DNA from: Janthinobacterium psychrotolerans
Lineage (GTDB): Bacteria > Pseudomonadota > Gammaproteobacteria > Burkholderiales > Burkholderiaceae_D
DNA: 64,000 bases
NCBI RefSeq assembly: GCF_001677885.1
Contig: NZ_LOCQ01000054.1
Location: forward strand, 62,001 to 126,000
Reading direction: 5' to 3'
Below the pieces are notes generated by a model that saw only the letters and a list, made by a program, of their open reading frames with translations, had not been told where the DNA came from and ran no database searches. A program made the position numbers and the translations under genes. Positions 50,460-58,511 of the stretch are shown here, piece by piece. Position 1 is the first letter of the stretch; each line of letters opens with the position of its first letter.

Positions 50460-50660
50460 TCAGGCCGTGGTATTGATGCGGTTGCCCAGGTGCGAAGGCA
50501 GGCTCGGTGCGGCCGGCATCGGCGGCAGGGCTTCGATCAGGGCGGTGGCGGTCGAGCTCTGGATATCCTGGGCTTTTTTCAGGACGGTCATGCCGACTTC
50601 TTGACGAATTCCAGTTTCAGCCATCGTGGTTGACAGTTGTGCAATGCTTCCGATGTCCAT
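50460..50660 (-). CDS. YjfB-like putative motility protein
   Basis: This 66-residue protein starts MDIGSIAQLSTTMAETGIRQ and contains VGMTVLKKAQDIQSSTATAL and the end LPSHLGNRINTTA, matching the small YjfB/putative-motility family. Its function is unknown, but a sigma-28 promoter lies 29 bp upstream of the ATG, which places it in the flagellar regulon. AGGAGAG precedes the start. It is followed by 139 bp before the bufferin gene. Confidence 0.82.
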   Translation of the reverse strand: MDIGSIAQLSTTMAETGIRQEVGMTVLKKAQDIQSSTATALIEALPPMPAAPSLPSHLGNRINTTA

Positions 50661-50688
50661 GAGTCTCTCCTATCAGTGTCTACCTGGA

Positions 50689-50715
50689 TTAACGGCCAGC
50701 CGGCGAAATACTTGA
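50689..50715 (-). promoter_or_regulatory. Sigma-28 (FliA) promoter of the YjfB-like gene
   Basis: On the minus strand TCAAGTAT-N11-GCCGTTAA matches the flagellar consensus and is the same as the fliT promoter at 44568 except for the last two bases of the -35 element. It fits exactly into the gap between the mobB stop and the motility gene. Confidence 0.8.
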
Positions 50716-50718
50716 GGA

Positions 50719-51267
50719 TTATTTTGACAGCGGTTTTTCCAGCCGCTGCAGCACCCAGCTTAGCACGCCGGCGCGATCATTCAAGTCCAGCCAGGCAACG
50801 CCGGCGCGCAGGTCGTGCGGCGCCGGCACGTCCGACGCCACGGCGATCACGGTCACATCATGAGGATACAAGGGCGCCTGCCCTACTGCCGGGCGAAACA
50901 CTTCCATTTTAGGGATGGGGTCGGTCTTGAAGCCTTCCACCAGGGTCAGGTCGGCCGGTCCCATGCGCGCCAGCTGTTGCGGCAAGGTCGGTTCGGGCGC
51001 GCCGCGCAGCTCATGCACGATGGCAAAGCGATACGGCGACGCCACCAGCACTTCGGCCGCGCCGGCCATGCGCAGGCGGGCGCTGTCTTTTTGCGGTGGT
51101 TCCAGCGCCAGGTCATGGTGGCTGTGCTTGATCAGATTGACGCGCAGGCCGCGCGCCGCCATTTCCTGCACCAGATATTCCAGCAAGGTGGTCTTGCCGC
51201 TGCCGGAACGGCCAACCACGCCCAATACCGGGTGGGCAGGCGCGGGGGCGGATGTCGCATGGTCCAT
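50719..51267 (-). CDS. mobB: Molybdopterin-guanine dinucleotide biosynthesis adaptor MobB
   Basis: This 182-residue GTP-binding protein has the P-loop [20 protein letters not shown] at about 19-38, the conserved NLIKHSHHD region, [20 protein letters not shown] and [20 protein letters not shown]. MobB assists MobA in attaching GMP to molybdopterin and may deliver the cofactor to enzymes. No mobA or molybdoenzyme gene adjoins it here. The end of the gene lies four bases from the downstream sigma-28 promoter. Confidence 0.92.
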   Translation of the reverse strand: MDHATSAPAPAHPVLGVVGRSGSGKTTLLEYLVQEMAARGLRVNLIKHSHHDLALEPPQKDSARLRMAGAAEVLVASPYRFAIVHELRGAPEPTLPQQLARMGPADLTLVEGFKTDPIPKMEVFRPAVGQAPLYPHDVTVIAVASDVPAPHDLRAGVAWLDLNDRAGVLSWVLQRLEKPLSK

Positions 51268-51360
51268 CGTGGGCTTCCTTCCGTGAGATCGCCCATTATA
51301 CCGGCCAGCCCACTTGCGGCCAGGCCACTACAAGCGCTGGCTTGATGCAGACAAAGGGCC

Positions 51361-52761
51361 TCAGCCTTCGTGCGCCCTGTCGCCGGTGTCAAAGCCGTCA
51401 AGCCAGTTGACGGCGCGGCCATCGCCATGGTTGTCCTTGCGCCGGCGGCGCGCGATCGATTGCGGCGCCTTTTTGCCGTGGGTGGCGATGGCGTTGCGGG
51501 CGCTGCGGGCCAGGTGGCGGTGCGCGGCCACCGCACCGGCCTCGGCATCGGGCATGGGCATGGCCGGCCTGGCAGCGTCAAACCCGTCAAGCGCATGCCG
51601 TTCGCGCAACTCGTCCTCCCAGCACCTGCGCTGCGCGTGGACGCTGCCGGGCAGCGCGGGCGCCGGCCGTGGCAGGTCCAGGTCCAGCGCCATGCCCAGT
51701 CCTTTGGCGGCGGCCACCCGCGCACCCATGGCCGGCAAGGCGCCGTCGGCGCCACGGCAAAAGCGCTGCAGGATGGTTTTCAGGATCGAGGTATGGTCGA
51801 ACAGCTCATGGCAGACGCTGCCGGCGCTGATCAACGGCGACACCAGCAGCATGGGCACGCGCACGCCATACTGGCGAAACGCGGCGTCGTCGTCGACGGC
51901 GGCCGGTGGCGGCACATGGTCGAAAAAGCCGCCATGCTCGTCGTAGGTGATGACCAGCAAGGTGCGCTCCCAGCTTGGCCCGCGCGACAGCGCCTGGTAG
52001 ACCTGCGCCACCAGCGCCTGGCCGGCGCGCACGTCGGCCGGCGGATGATCGTCGTTGGCAAAGAAATGCGGGTCGATCCAGCTGACCGATGGCAGGCTGC
52101 CGGCCAGCGCATCGCCGACAAAGCCATAGCGGCGCCCATGCTCGCCGAACGGTTCGTAGAACTCGGACGAGCGGTAATGCTCGTCCGTCAGGGCCAGGGT
52201 CCACGGCTTCCAGAAGGAATAGAACTTCCAGCTGACCATATGGCGTTCGAGCTGGCGCACGAACGATTTGTTTGCATACAGCGGCACGCGCTTGCTGTCC
52301 TTGCTGCCGGCCGCGCGGCCGCTGACGGCGTACAGGCGGTTCGGCCAGGTGGCGCCAGGCACCGAACTATGGCAACGGTCGCAGACACAGAACTCGCGTG
52401 CCAGGAAATCGTACATGGGCAGGTCGGCGCCGTTGTAATAGCCCATCACCAGGCCGGGATCGGGGTCGTCGGGGTGGTGCAAGGCATAGTCGCTGACAAA
52501 GCCGCCGTTATGGCCGTGCACCTGACGCGCCACCGACGCGCCCGTATTGCGCGGCTGCTGCGACGGCTGCAAGGCCGTGCGCTGCAAATGGTGAACACCA
52601 TACGCCTTGCCCGCATGCAGGTTGACATGCTCGCTGCGCAAGCCGTCGATCTCGCCGCGCCCGCCTTCCAGGCTCAGATAACCGAGCATATGGTCGAACG
52701 AGCGGTTTTCCATCATCAGCACGACGATATGGTCGATGCGGGCCAAGCTGTTGATTGTCAT
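51361..52761 (-). CDS. Phosphoesterase-family protein, phospholipase C/acid phosphatase-like
   Basis: This 466-residue alkaline-phosphatase-superfamily enzyme starts MTINSLARIDHIVVLMMENR. The nucleophile region is VVLMMENRSFDHMLGYL. WPNRLYAVSGRAAGS, SVSWIDPHFFANDDHPPADV and VITYDEHGGFFDHVPPP supply metal ligands, followed by RVPMLLVSPL. This is the PF04185 pattern of phosphocholine-type phospholipase C and AcpA. No signal peptide or Tat motif is visible, though most relatives are exported. The C-terminal 100 residues are Ala/Arg/His-rich low-complexity sequence without a known domain. Confidence 0.82.
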   Translation of the reverse strand: MTINSLARIDHIVVLMMENRSFDHMLGYLSLEGGRGEIDGLRSEHVNLHAGKAYGVHHLQRTALQPSQQPRNTGASVARQVHGHNGGFVSDYALHHPDDPDPGLVMGYYNGADLPMYDFLAREFCVCDRCHSSVPGATWPNRLYAVSGRAAGSKDSKRVPLYANKSFVRQLERHMVSWKFYSFWKPWTLALTDEHYRSSEFYEPFGEHGRRYGFVGDALAGSLPSVSWIDPHFFANDDHPPADVRAGQALVAQVYQALSRGPSWERTLLVITYDEHGGFFDHVPPPAAVDDDAAFRQYGVRVPMLLVSPLISAGSVCHELFDHTSILKTILQRFCRGADGALPAMGARVAAAKGLGMALDLDLPRPAPALPGSVHAQRRCWEDELRERHALDGFDAARPAMPMPDAEAGAVAAHRHLARSARNAIATHGKKAPQSIARRRRKDNHGDGRAVNWLDGFDTGDRAHEG

Positions 52762-52872
52762 GCCTCCTCCGGTGCGCGCCCGCGGTGGCGCGTCCCAGGT
52801 TCGACTGGCGCCACACCAGCGGGTTCAGGGGCTCACGGCATTGCTTGACATGCAACAATCAACGGCCAGCCA

Positions 52873-53496
52873 TCAGTACGGCATGCGGTAGCGATAGCCC
52901 TTGAAACTGAAGATGGCCGCCTTCGGCTGCAGTTTTTCCAGCACCAGGCCCGGCGCCACTTCCTCGCCCTCGTGGCGCAGCACCTTGTCGATCAACAGCA
53001 GGCGGTCGGCCGGATCCTTCGAATAGATATAGCCACCGAGCGCTACCGGCGGAATCTGCCGCTGTATCGGTTCAGGCAAATCGCGCAGGCCGGGCGTGGC
53101 TTCTTCGGCCGGGGCCGTTGCCACGGCTGGCGCAGGTGGCGGCGTGACGGCCTTGACCATCGGCGCTGGCGGCGCTGCCTTGATGACCGGCGGCGCGGCC
53201 TTGACAACCACCGGCGCGGGCGGAACAACCGGCACCGGGACCGGCGCGACAGCCACCGGCGCCGCTGCCGGGACCGGGACCGGGGCCGGGGCCGGGGCCG
53301 CCACCGTCTTCGCCTGCCACCACCAGGCTCCCGCCGCCGCGCAAGCCAGGCTCAATCCCAGCCACAACGGCCAGCGCGGCGCGGCGCGCGTCGATGCCGC
53401 CGGCTGCAGTTGCACCTGCGGCGCATGGATGGACGGCAACTCGCCAAGCTGGCGCTCGGCTTGCGATTTTTTCAGTGCTTCAAGAATATAGGACAT
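52873..53496 (-). CDS. gspB: GspB-like type II secretion accessory protein
   Basis: This 207-residue single-pass membrane protein starts MSYILEALKKSQAERQLGEL, the signature of GspB. A membrane segment lies at about 42-60 (WPLWLGLSLACAAAGAWWWQ), then a long Pro/Ala/Val spacer crossing the periplasm. A C-terminal T2SSB domain (QIPPVALGGYIYSKDPADRL, GEEVAPGLVLEKLQPKAAIF) ends in GYRYRMPY. With GspA it is thought to help insert the secretin through peptidoglycan. Its ATG directly follows the gspA TAA. The rest of the secretion system is not in the window. Confidence 0.88.
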   Translation of the reverse strand: MSYILEALKKSQAERQLGELPSIHAPQVQLQPAASTRAAPRWPLWLGLSLACAAAGAWWWQAKTVAAPAPAPVPVPAAAPVAVAPVPVPVVPPAPVVVKAAPPVIKAAPPAPMVKAVTPPPAPAVATAPAEEATPGLRDLPEPIQRQIPPVALGGYIYSKDPADRLLLIDKVLRHEGEEVAPGLVLEKLQPKAAIFSFKGYRYRMPY

Positions 53497-55128
53497 TTAT
53501 TTCCCCACCACCGCGGCCGCCACGGCTGGCGCAGGCGACAGGCGCGGCTCCGTGTTGTCGCCCAGCTGCATCAGGCGCATGAATGTTTTCGGTCCCGGCA
53601 GGCCATCGGCCTTCAGGTTCTGGCTGAGCTGAAATTCGCGCAGCAGCCGCTGCATGTCCGCATCGAGCGGCAGGTTGGCGGCAGGCAGAGGCAAGCCATG
53701 CAGCTGCGCCAGGCGCGCCGCCAGCCAGTCCACATCCGGCCCTCGCGCACCTACCGGCACTTCGTCGCGCCAGTTGCGCGGCGCACGCCAGAACGTGACG
53801 AAGCTGCCATCGCTGCGCTGTGCCAGTTCGGCCACGCCGATGGTGACGGGCTGGCCATCGATGTTGACGCTGGCGGTGTCGCCCTGCACTTTGGCCAGCA
53901 GCGCCGGTTGTTCAGCGCCGCCATCCTTGCCATGCAGCACCAGCATGGCGGGACGGTCGAGCACGCGCAATTCGGCCATGCCGCCACGGCTTTGCAGGCA
54001 GCGCAGGCCAGCGCGCGCGGCCGCCTGGCAGGCGTCGCCGGCCGGCAAGTGTTCGCCCCACAGTGCCGCCAGCTGGCGCAGCACGGCATTGCGGTCGAGC
54101 ACAACGCCAGCCGGAGCCGGGACAGGATCTGGAGCCGATGCTGCAAGCTTGGCAGGCGGCACGGCCGCCACTGGCGCGGCGGCCTGTTGAACCGGCATAA
54201 AATGCCAGGCCAGTGCACCGCTGAGCACGGCGCCGGCCAGCACGCCGCCGGCCAGCTGCGGCCAGCGCCAGCCGCCAGCCATGGTCGCCGGCGCGCCAGC
54301 GCCCGCTTCGCCAAATACCTCCGCCGCCGCGCGCCGCAGGATCTGGCGCGTTACTTGCGGCTGGTTTTCCACATAAGCGCCCAGCAGGGCGCGGTCGCAC
54401 AGCAGGTTGATGCGGCGCGGCACGCCATGGCTGAGCTTGTGGATCCGCGCCATCAGGCGTGGCCCGAACGGCGCGCGCGCCGTGCTGCCGGCCACGGCCA
54501 GGCGGTGGTGGATATAGCTGGCCGTCTCCGGCTCCGACAGCGAACCCAGGTGATAGCGCGCGATCACGCGCTGCGCCAGTTGTTCCAGTTCGGCCCTAGC
54601 CAGCATGGCGCGCAGTTCCGGCTGGCCGATCAGGATAATCTGCAGCAGCTTGCGCTCGCTCGTTTCCAGGTTGGTCAGCAGGCGCAACTGCTCCAGCACC
54701 TCGGCCGACAGGTTTTGCGCCTCGTCGATGATCAGCACATTGTTCTTGCCCTGCGCGTGGCTGGCCAGCAGGTGCGCATTGATGGCGTCGACATGGCTCT
54801 TGACGCTGGCCGTCGCCGCTCCCGCAGCGGCCGGCGGCGCAATATGGAACTCTTCGCAGATCGACAGCAGCAACTCCTCGACCGACAGCTTGGGATTGAA
54901 GATATAGGCCAGCTGGCAGTTGTCGGGGATCTGCTCCATGAAGCAGCGGCAGACGGTGGTCTTGCCGGCGCCGATCTCGCCTGTCAGCAACACAAAGCCG
55001 CCGCCGCTGCCCACGCCATACAGCAGGTGGGCCAGCGCTTCGCGGTGGCGTTCGCTCATGAACAGGTAGCGGGGATCGGGGGCGATCGAAAACGGCGATT
55101 GCTTGAGCTGGAAATAATGCGTGTACAT
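53497..55128 (-). CDS. gspA: GspA/ExeA-like AAA ATPase with peptidoglycan-binding domain
   Basis: This 543-residue protein starts MYTHYFQLKQSPFSIAPDPR, as in ExeA. The AAA domain covers about 1-270, with Walker A GEIGAGKTT (50-58) and Walker B NVLIIDEAQNL; HGVPRRINLLCDRALLGAY is the sensor-2 region. One membrane segment lies near 305-325 (LAGGVLAGAVLSGALAWHF). The periplasmic part ends in a peptidoglycan-binding fold (MQRLLREFQLSQNLKADGLP). With GspB it supports secretin assembly in type II secretion. The gene pair forms a tight operon. Confidence 0.9.
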   Translation of the reverse strand: MYTHYFQLKQSPFSIAPDPRYLFMSERHREALAHLLYGVGSGGGFVLLTGEIGAGKTTVCRCFMEQIPDNCQLAYIFNPKLSVEELLLSICEEFHIAPPAAAGAATASVKSHVDAINAHLLASHAQGKNNVLIIDEAQNLSAEVLEQLRLLTNLETSERKLLQIILIGQPELRAMLARAELEQLAQRVIARYHLGSLSEPETASYIHHRLAVAGSTARAPFGPRLMARIHKLSHGVPRRINLLCDRALLGAYVENQPQVTRQILRRAAAEVFGEAGAGAPATMAGGWRWPQLAGGVLAGAVLSGALAWHFMPVQQAAAPVAAVPPAKLAASAPDPVPAPAGVVLDRNAVLRQLAALWGEHLPAGDACQAAARAGLRCLQSRGGMAELRVLDRPAMLVLHGKDGGAEQPALLAKVQGDTASVNIDGQPVTIGVAELAQRSDGSFVTFWRAPRNWRDEVPVGARGPDVDWLAARLAQLHGLPLPAANLPLDADMQRLLREFQLSQNLKADGLPGPKTFMRLMQLGDNTEPRLSPAPAVAAAVVGK

Positions 55129-55184
55129 GGAGACCCTGCGGTGGAACGATCAAAATGCGCAAAAACAATGGCAAACGGCCATAC

Positions 55185-55685
55185 CTAGCGGGTTTGTGCC
55201 GGCGGCAATGGCTTGTACTTGGCGCAATAGACTTTGGCCTTGGTGCGAAAGTAGACAATTTTACTGCCAGGCACCGAGCCACGGACGGGATAGGCGGAAT
55301 AATCGAGTTTGCCGAAGCGCAGGCCGGACGCGGCGCGGATGGCCGGCTCCAGCTTTTCCGGCGTGGTATCGGCCACCACGCCCATGAACACCAGGGGGCT
55401 GGTGTCGTCGCTGACGATCACGTCCGTTACTGGCGCACCCCACAGCACGGCGTCGGTGCGAAACCAGTAGGCGCCGCCCTCGTGCTTGTAGGCCGGGCCA
55501 AAGGCCGTCAGCAGATAGGCATAGAAAGACTTGTTGTCGATCTGGTCCAGGCACAGCACGGCGTTGCCCACCACCTGCCCGAAGGTCGATGGCGGCGGCT
55601 TGGGCTGCGCCTGCGCGGCCAGCGCCGGCAGCAGCGCCAGCACGGCCAGCGGCCGCCAGGCGGACGGCAAGCGGTGCGCGCGCAT
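55185..55685 (-). CDS. Exported protein of unknown function
   Basis: This 166-residue protein starts MRAHRLPSAWRPLAVLALLP, with cleavage of the signal near AAQAQ. The mature part contains FGQVVGNAVLCLDQIDNKSF, YAYLLTAFGPAYKHEGGAYW and KIVYFRTKAKVYCAKYKPLP. Two cysteines far apart may form a disulfide. I do not recognise a family. The start lies two bases after the stop of a tiny Lys-rich gene, so the two are probably co-transcribed. Confidence 0.65.
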   Translation of the reverse strand: MRAHRLPSAWRPLAVLALLPALAAQAQPKPPPSTFGQVVGNAVLCLDQIDNKSFYAYLLTAFGPAYKHEGGAYWFRTDAVLWGAPVTDVIVSDDTSPLVFMGVVADTTPEKLEPAIRAASGLRFGKLDYSAYPVRGSVPGSKIVYFRTKAKVYCAKYKPLPPAQTR

Positions 55686-55687
55686 GG

Positions 55688-55795
55688 CTAGCGCTTGCGC
55701 TCTTCTTTCTTGACCTTTTTCGCTTCCTTCTTTTCCTTCATGGTCTTTGCCGGTTCCTTCTTGGCTTCCTTCTTGCTGTCTTGTGCCTTGCTCAT
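55688..55795 (-). CDS. Tiny Lys/Glu-rich protein, 35 residues
   Basis: The ATG at 55795 has GGAG nine bases upstream, and the frame runs to TAG at 55690-55688. It starts MSKAQDSKKEAKKEPAKTMK; 17 of the 35 residues are Lys and most of the rest are Glu or Ala. It resembles histone-H1-like or disordered nucleic-acid-binding tails. Its strong ribosome site and the two-base gap to the next gene argue that it is real, either as a protein or as a leader peptide for that gene. Confidence 0.5.
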   Translation of the reverse strand: MSKAQDSKKEAKKEPAKTMKEKKEAKKVKKEERKR

Positions 55796-55902
55796 GGTGT
55801 ACTCCGTACGTGGGCGGGGATGCCTCGGGCATTATGACACTGCGCCGTGGAAATGCACGCAATCGCCCCATAAATAAGCGGCCGCACAAGGCGGCCGATG
55901 CA

Positions 55903-56187
55903 TCAGTGCAGGCAGAGGCGGCGCTTGGTCTTGTCGATCAGCGCCGTATCGTAGGGATACAGGTTTTCGATAAAGAACAGTTCCGTTTCCGCCTCGTCTT
56001 CCAGGCACATGGCGATCATCACTTCGCCATCGCTTTCGCGGCCCAGGAAATCCTTGGGCCAGCGGTTCTTGCGATGCGTGCGCATCAGTTCCATGCCCAG
56101 CGCCGCCAGGGGCTTTGAGACGCCGGCGGCCAGCGCCGCTTGCTGCCAGTCATCCCAATAGTCGCTTGTTGCTGCCTTGTCGTTCAT
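55903..56187 (-). CDS. Small cytoplasmic protein of unknown function
   Basis: This 94-residue acidic protein starts MNDKAATSDYWDDWQQAALA and contains LMRTHRKNRWPKDFLGRESD and EDEAETELFFIENLYPYDTA. It looks like a compact regulator or immunity-sized protein but I do not recognise a family. No signal peptide. It is the last minus-strand gene before the GlcNAc operon promoter region. Confidence 0.55.
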   Translation of the reverse strand: MNDKAATSDYWDDWQQAALAAGVSKPLAALGMELMRTHRKNRWPKDFLGRESDGEVMIAMCLEDEAETELFFIENLYPYDTALIDKTKRRLCLH

Positions 56188-56515
56188 GTGCTCTTCCAGC
56201 TTCCGGTGTAAAAGGCGGACTCTACTCCGGACGGCGCGCGCTGCCAAGCAGGTATTTGCGGGCGGTACGCGGCCAGCGGCACTGCCAGCATGAAAAATGG
56301 CCTTGAACAAGTCCACCTCAATACCATTATTAATCACAAGATAAAACCTTTTAAAACAAATACTTATATCAATAAAAGAGAACCGTGAATACGCCAGATA
56401 CAATACCACTTATATACCTGTTGACAGTCTCTCGCACCAACCCTATAGTGCTTTCAGCTTTTTCGCCGGCCGCAAAACAACAAGGCAGGCGCCATCCACC
56501 AGGGCTGGACCACAC
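56188..56515. other. 328-bp AT-rich control region of the GlcNAc operon
   Basis: There is no gene here. The middle (about 56310-56420) is strongly AT-rich, with ATACCATTATTAAT at 56321 and AATACCACTTATATACC at 56403, two similar ATACCA-containing stretches. The second lies directly before the -35 element of the kinase promoter. They could be operator sites for a GntR/NagR-like or other regulator, but no regulator gene is present in the window. Confidence 0.4.
56421..56449 (+). promoter_or_regulatory. Consensus sigma-70 promoter of the GlcNAc operon
   Basis: TTGACA (56421-56426), a 17-bp spacer and TATAGT (56444-56449) give a near-perfect sigma-70 promoter 67 bp upstream of the kinase ATG. 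Such strength implies tight repression when the sugar is absent. Confidence 0.8.
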
Positions 56516-57403
56516 ATGATCGAATACATAATCGGCGTCGACGGCGGCGGCAGCGGCACCCGGGTACGCCTGGCGCACCCCGACGGACAGGAACTGGCGC
56601 AGGGCCACAGCGGTCCGTCGGGCCTGGCGCACGGCATCGCGCACGCCTGGTCCGCGGTAGCGCAAGCCGTCGCGCTGGCCTTTCACGAAGCCGGCCTGTC
56701 GCAGCCGCCACTACGGCAGCTGGCCATCGGCCTGGGCCTGGCCGGCGTGCACAACAAGCAGTGGGCCGCCAGCTTTATCGAGCATAACCCCGGCTATGCC
56801 CTGGTGGCGCTGGAATCGGACGCCCTGACCACCCTGCTCGGCGCCCATGGCGGCCAGGCTGGCGCCATCGTGGCGATCGGCACTGGCAGCGTGGGCGAAG
56901 TGCTGCATGCCGACGGCAGGCGCCAGGAAGTGGGCGGCTGGGGCTTTCCGTCGGGCGACGAAGCCGGTGGCGCCTGGATCGGCATGCGCGCGGTCAACCA
57001 TGCACAGCAGGCGGTCGACGGCCGCGTACCGGCCAGCGCCTTTTCCAGCGCCATCGTCGACGCCTGCGGCGGCCACCGCGACGCCATGCAGGCCTGGCTG
57101 GCGGCAGCCACGCAAACGACCTATGCGCAACTGGCGCGCGTGGTGCTGGAACATGCCGCCAGCGACGCCGTTGCGCATGGCATGCTGATGGAGGCGGGCC
57201 GGCAGGTCGCGCTGATCGCCAGCGCGCTCGATCCTCAAGCCACCTTGCCGGTGGCGCTGTGCGGCGGCCTGGCGGCGCCCCTGCGCGCCTGGCTGCCCGA
57301 GACCCTGCTGCAAAGGGTGGTGCCGGCGCAGGGCGACTCGGCGGCGGGCGCCTTGCGCCTGGTGCGCATGACCTATACGCAAGGGAGCCAATCAGATGAG
57401 TAG
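56516..57403 (+). CDS. BadF/BcrA-type ATPase, probable N-acetylglucosamine kinase
   Basis: This 295-residue ASKHA-fold kinase has the phosphate-1 motif IIGVDGGGSGTRVRLAHPDG at 5-24, phosphate-2 AIVAIGTGSVGEVL and the adenosine loop VALCGGLAAPLRAWL. These are typical of GlcNAc kinases of the BadF/BadG group. It would make GlcNAc-6-phosphate from GlcNAc released inside the cell, supplying NagA, whose gene overlaps by eight bases. Glucosamine-kinase activity is an alternative. It is the first gene of a three-gene operon with a strong promoter. Confidence 0.85.
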   Translation: MIEYIIGVDGGGSGTRVRLAHPDGQELAQGHSGPSGLAHGIAHAWSAVAQAVALAFHEAGLSQPPLRQLAIGLGLAGVHNKQWAASFIEHNPGYALVALESDALTTLLGAHGGQAGAIVAIGTGSVGEVLHADGRRQEVGGWGFPSGDEAGGAWIGMRAVNHAQQAVDGRVPASAFSSAIVDACGGHRDAMQAWLAAATQTTYAQLARVVLEHAASDAVAHGMLMEAGRQVALIASALDPQATLPVALCGGLAAPLRAWLPETLLQRVVPAQGDSAAGALRLVRMTYTQGSQSDE

Positions 57404-58511
57404 TACTACGATCAAAGGCAATATCCTCACCCCAGCCGGCTGGGTCCACGGCGCCATCGCCTTCGGCGAGCGCGTGACCGGCGTCAAGGGCTCGTCGAGC
57501 CACCCGTCGCGCAACGACGAGGACTATATCCTGCCCGGCTTTATCGACCTGCACGTGCATGGCGGCGGTGGCAGGGACATCATGCAGGGCGGCGACGCGG
57601 TCCATGCGATCGCCGCCATCCATGCGCGCCACGGCACCACCAGCCTCCTGGCCACCACCATGACGGCGCCGGCCGAAGACATCGACATGGCCTTGAGCGC
57701 CATCGGCGCGGCGGCCAAACAGCGCCGGCCGAACGCGGCGCGCGTGCTGGGCGCCCACCTCGAAGGCCCGTATATCAACTCGGGCAAACTGGGCGCGCAG
57801 CCGAACTACGCGCGCGCCGCCACCATGGCCGAAATCGAACGCCTGCAAACCCTGGCGCAGCTGCGCGTGATCACGGTGGCGCCGGAAATCGCCGGCCACC
57901 TGGACCTGGTGCGCCAGCTGGCCGAGCGTGGCGTGCGCGTGCAGATCGGCCACACGCTCGGCTCGTACGAAGACGGCGTGGCAGCGCTTGAACACGGCGC
58001 CTCCGGTTTTACCCACCTGTTCAACGCCATGAGCGGCCTGCATCACCGCGAACCGGGCATGGTCGGCGCCGCCCTGGCCCACGCGCAGTATGCGGAACTG
58101 ATACCCGACCTGCTGCACGTGCATCCGGGCGCCATCAAGACGGCGCTGCGCGCAATTCCCCACCTGTATTGCGTCACCGATTCGACCTCCGCCACCGGCA
58201 TGCCGGACGGCGAATACATGCTGGGCCGCCACATGGTGCAAAAGTGCATGGGCGGCGTGCGCCTGCCCGACGGCACCCTGGCCGGCAGCACCTTGACGCT
58301 CGACCAGGCGCTGCGCAACCTGGTGGGGCTGGGACTGGACCTGGCCGACGCCTCGCGCCGCGTGTCGACCAATGCCGCCGATTACCTGGGCCTGCAGGAA
58401 CGCGGCCGGCTGGCTCCCGGCGCCTGGGCCGACATGGTCGTGCTCGACCGTGACCTCAATCTCAAGGCCGTGTATATAGAAGGAGCATCCTGTGACCTCA
58501 ATGATGCTTGA
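57396..58511 (+). CDS. nagA: N-acetylglucosamine-6-phosphate deacetylase
   Basis: This 371-residue amidohydrolase removes acetate from GlcNAc-6-phosphate. Landmarks are GFIDLHVHGGGGRDIMQG (H53, H55), HLEGPYINSGKLGAQ with metal ligand E123, VQIGHTLGS and FTHLFNAMSGLHHREPG with metal histidines, and the catalytic aspartate in CVTDSTSATGMPDGEY. It overlaps the kinase gene by 8 bp and the deaminase gene by 20 bp, giving strong translational coupling. Confidence 0.94.
   Translation: MSSTTIKGNILTPAGWVHGAIAFGERVTGVKGSSSHPSRNDEDYILPGFIDLHVHGGGGRDIMQGGDAVHAIAAIHARHGTTSLLATTMTAPAEDIDMALSAIGAAAKQRRPNAARVLGAHLEGPYINSGKLGAQPNYARAATMAEIERLQTLAQLRVITVAPEIAGHLDLVRQLAERGVRVQIGHTLGSYEDGVAALEHGASGFTHLFNAMSGLHHREPGMVGAALAHAQYAELIPDLLHVHPGAIKTALRAIPHLYCVTDSTSATGMPDGEYMLGRHMVQKCMGGVRLPDGTLAGSTLTLDQALRNLVGLGLDLADASRRVSTNAADYLGLQERGRLAPGAWADMVVLDRDLNLKAVYIEGASCDLNDA

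Noticed and set aside
52972-55188. 738-codon plus-strand frame opposite gspA/gspB
   Set aside because: The translation is Arg/Gln/His-rich without domains. GspA and GspB signatures are unambiguous on the other strand.
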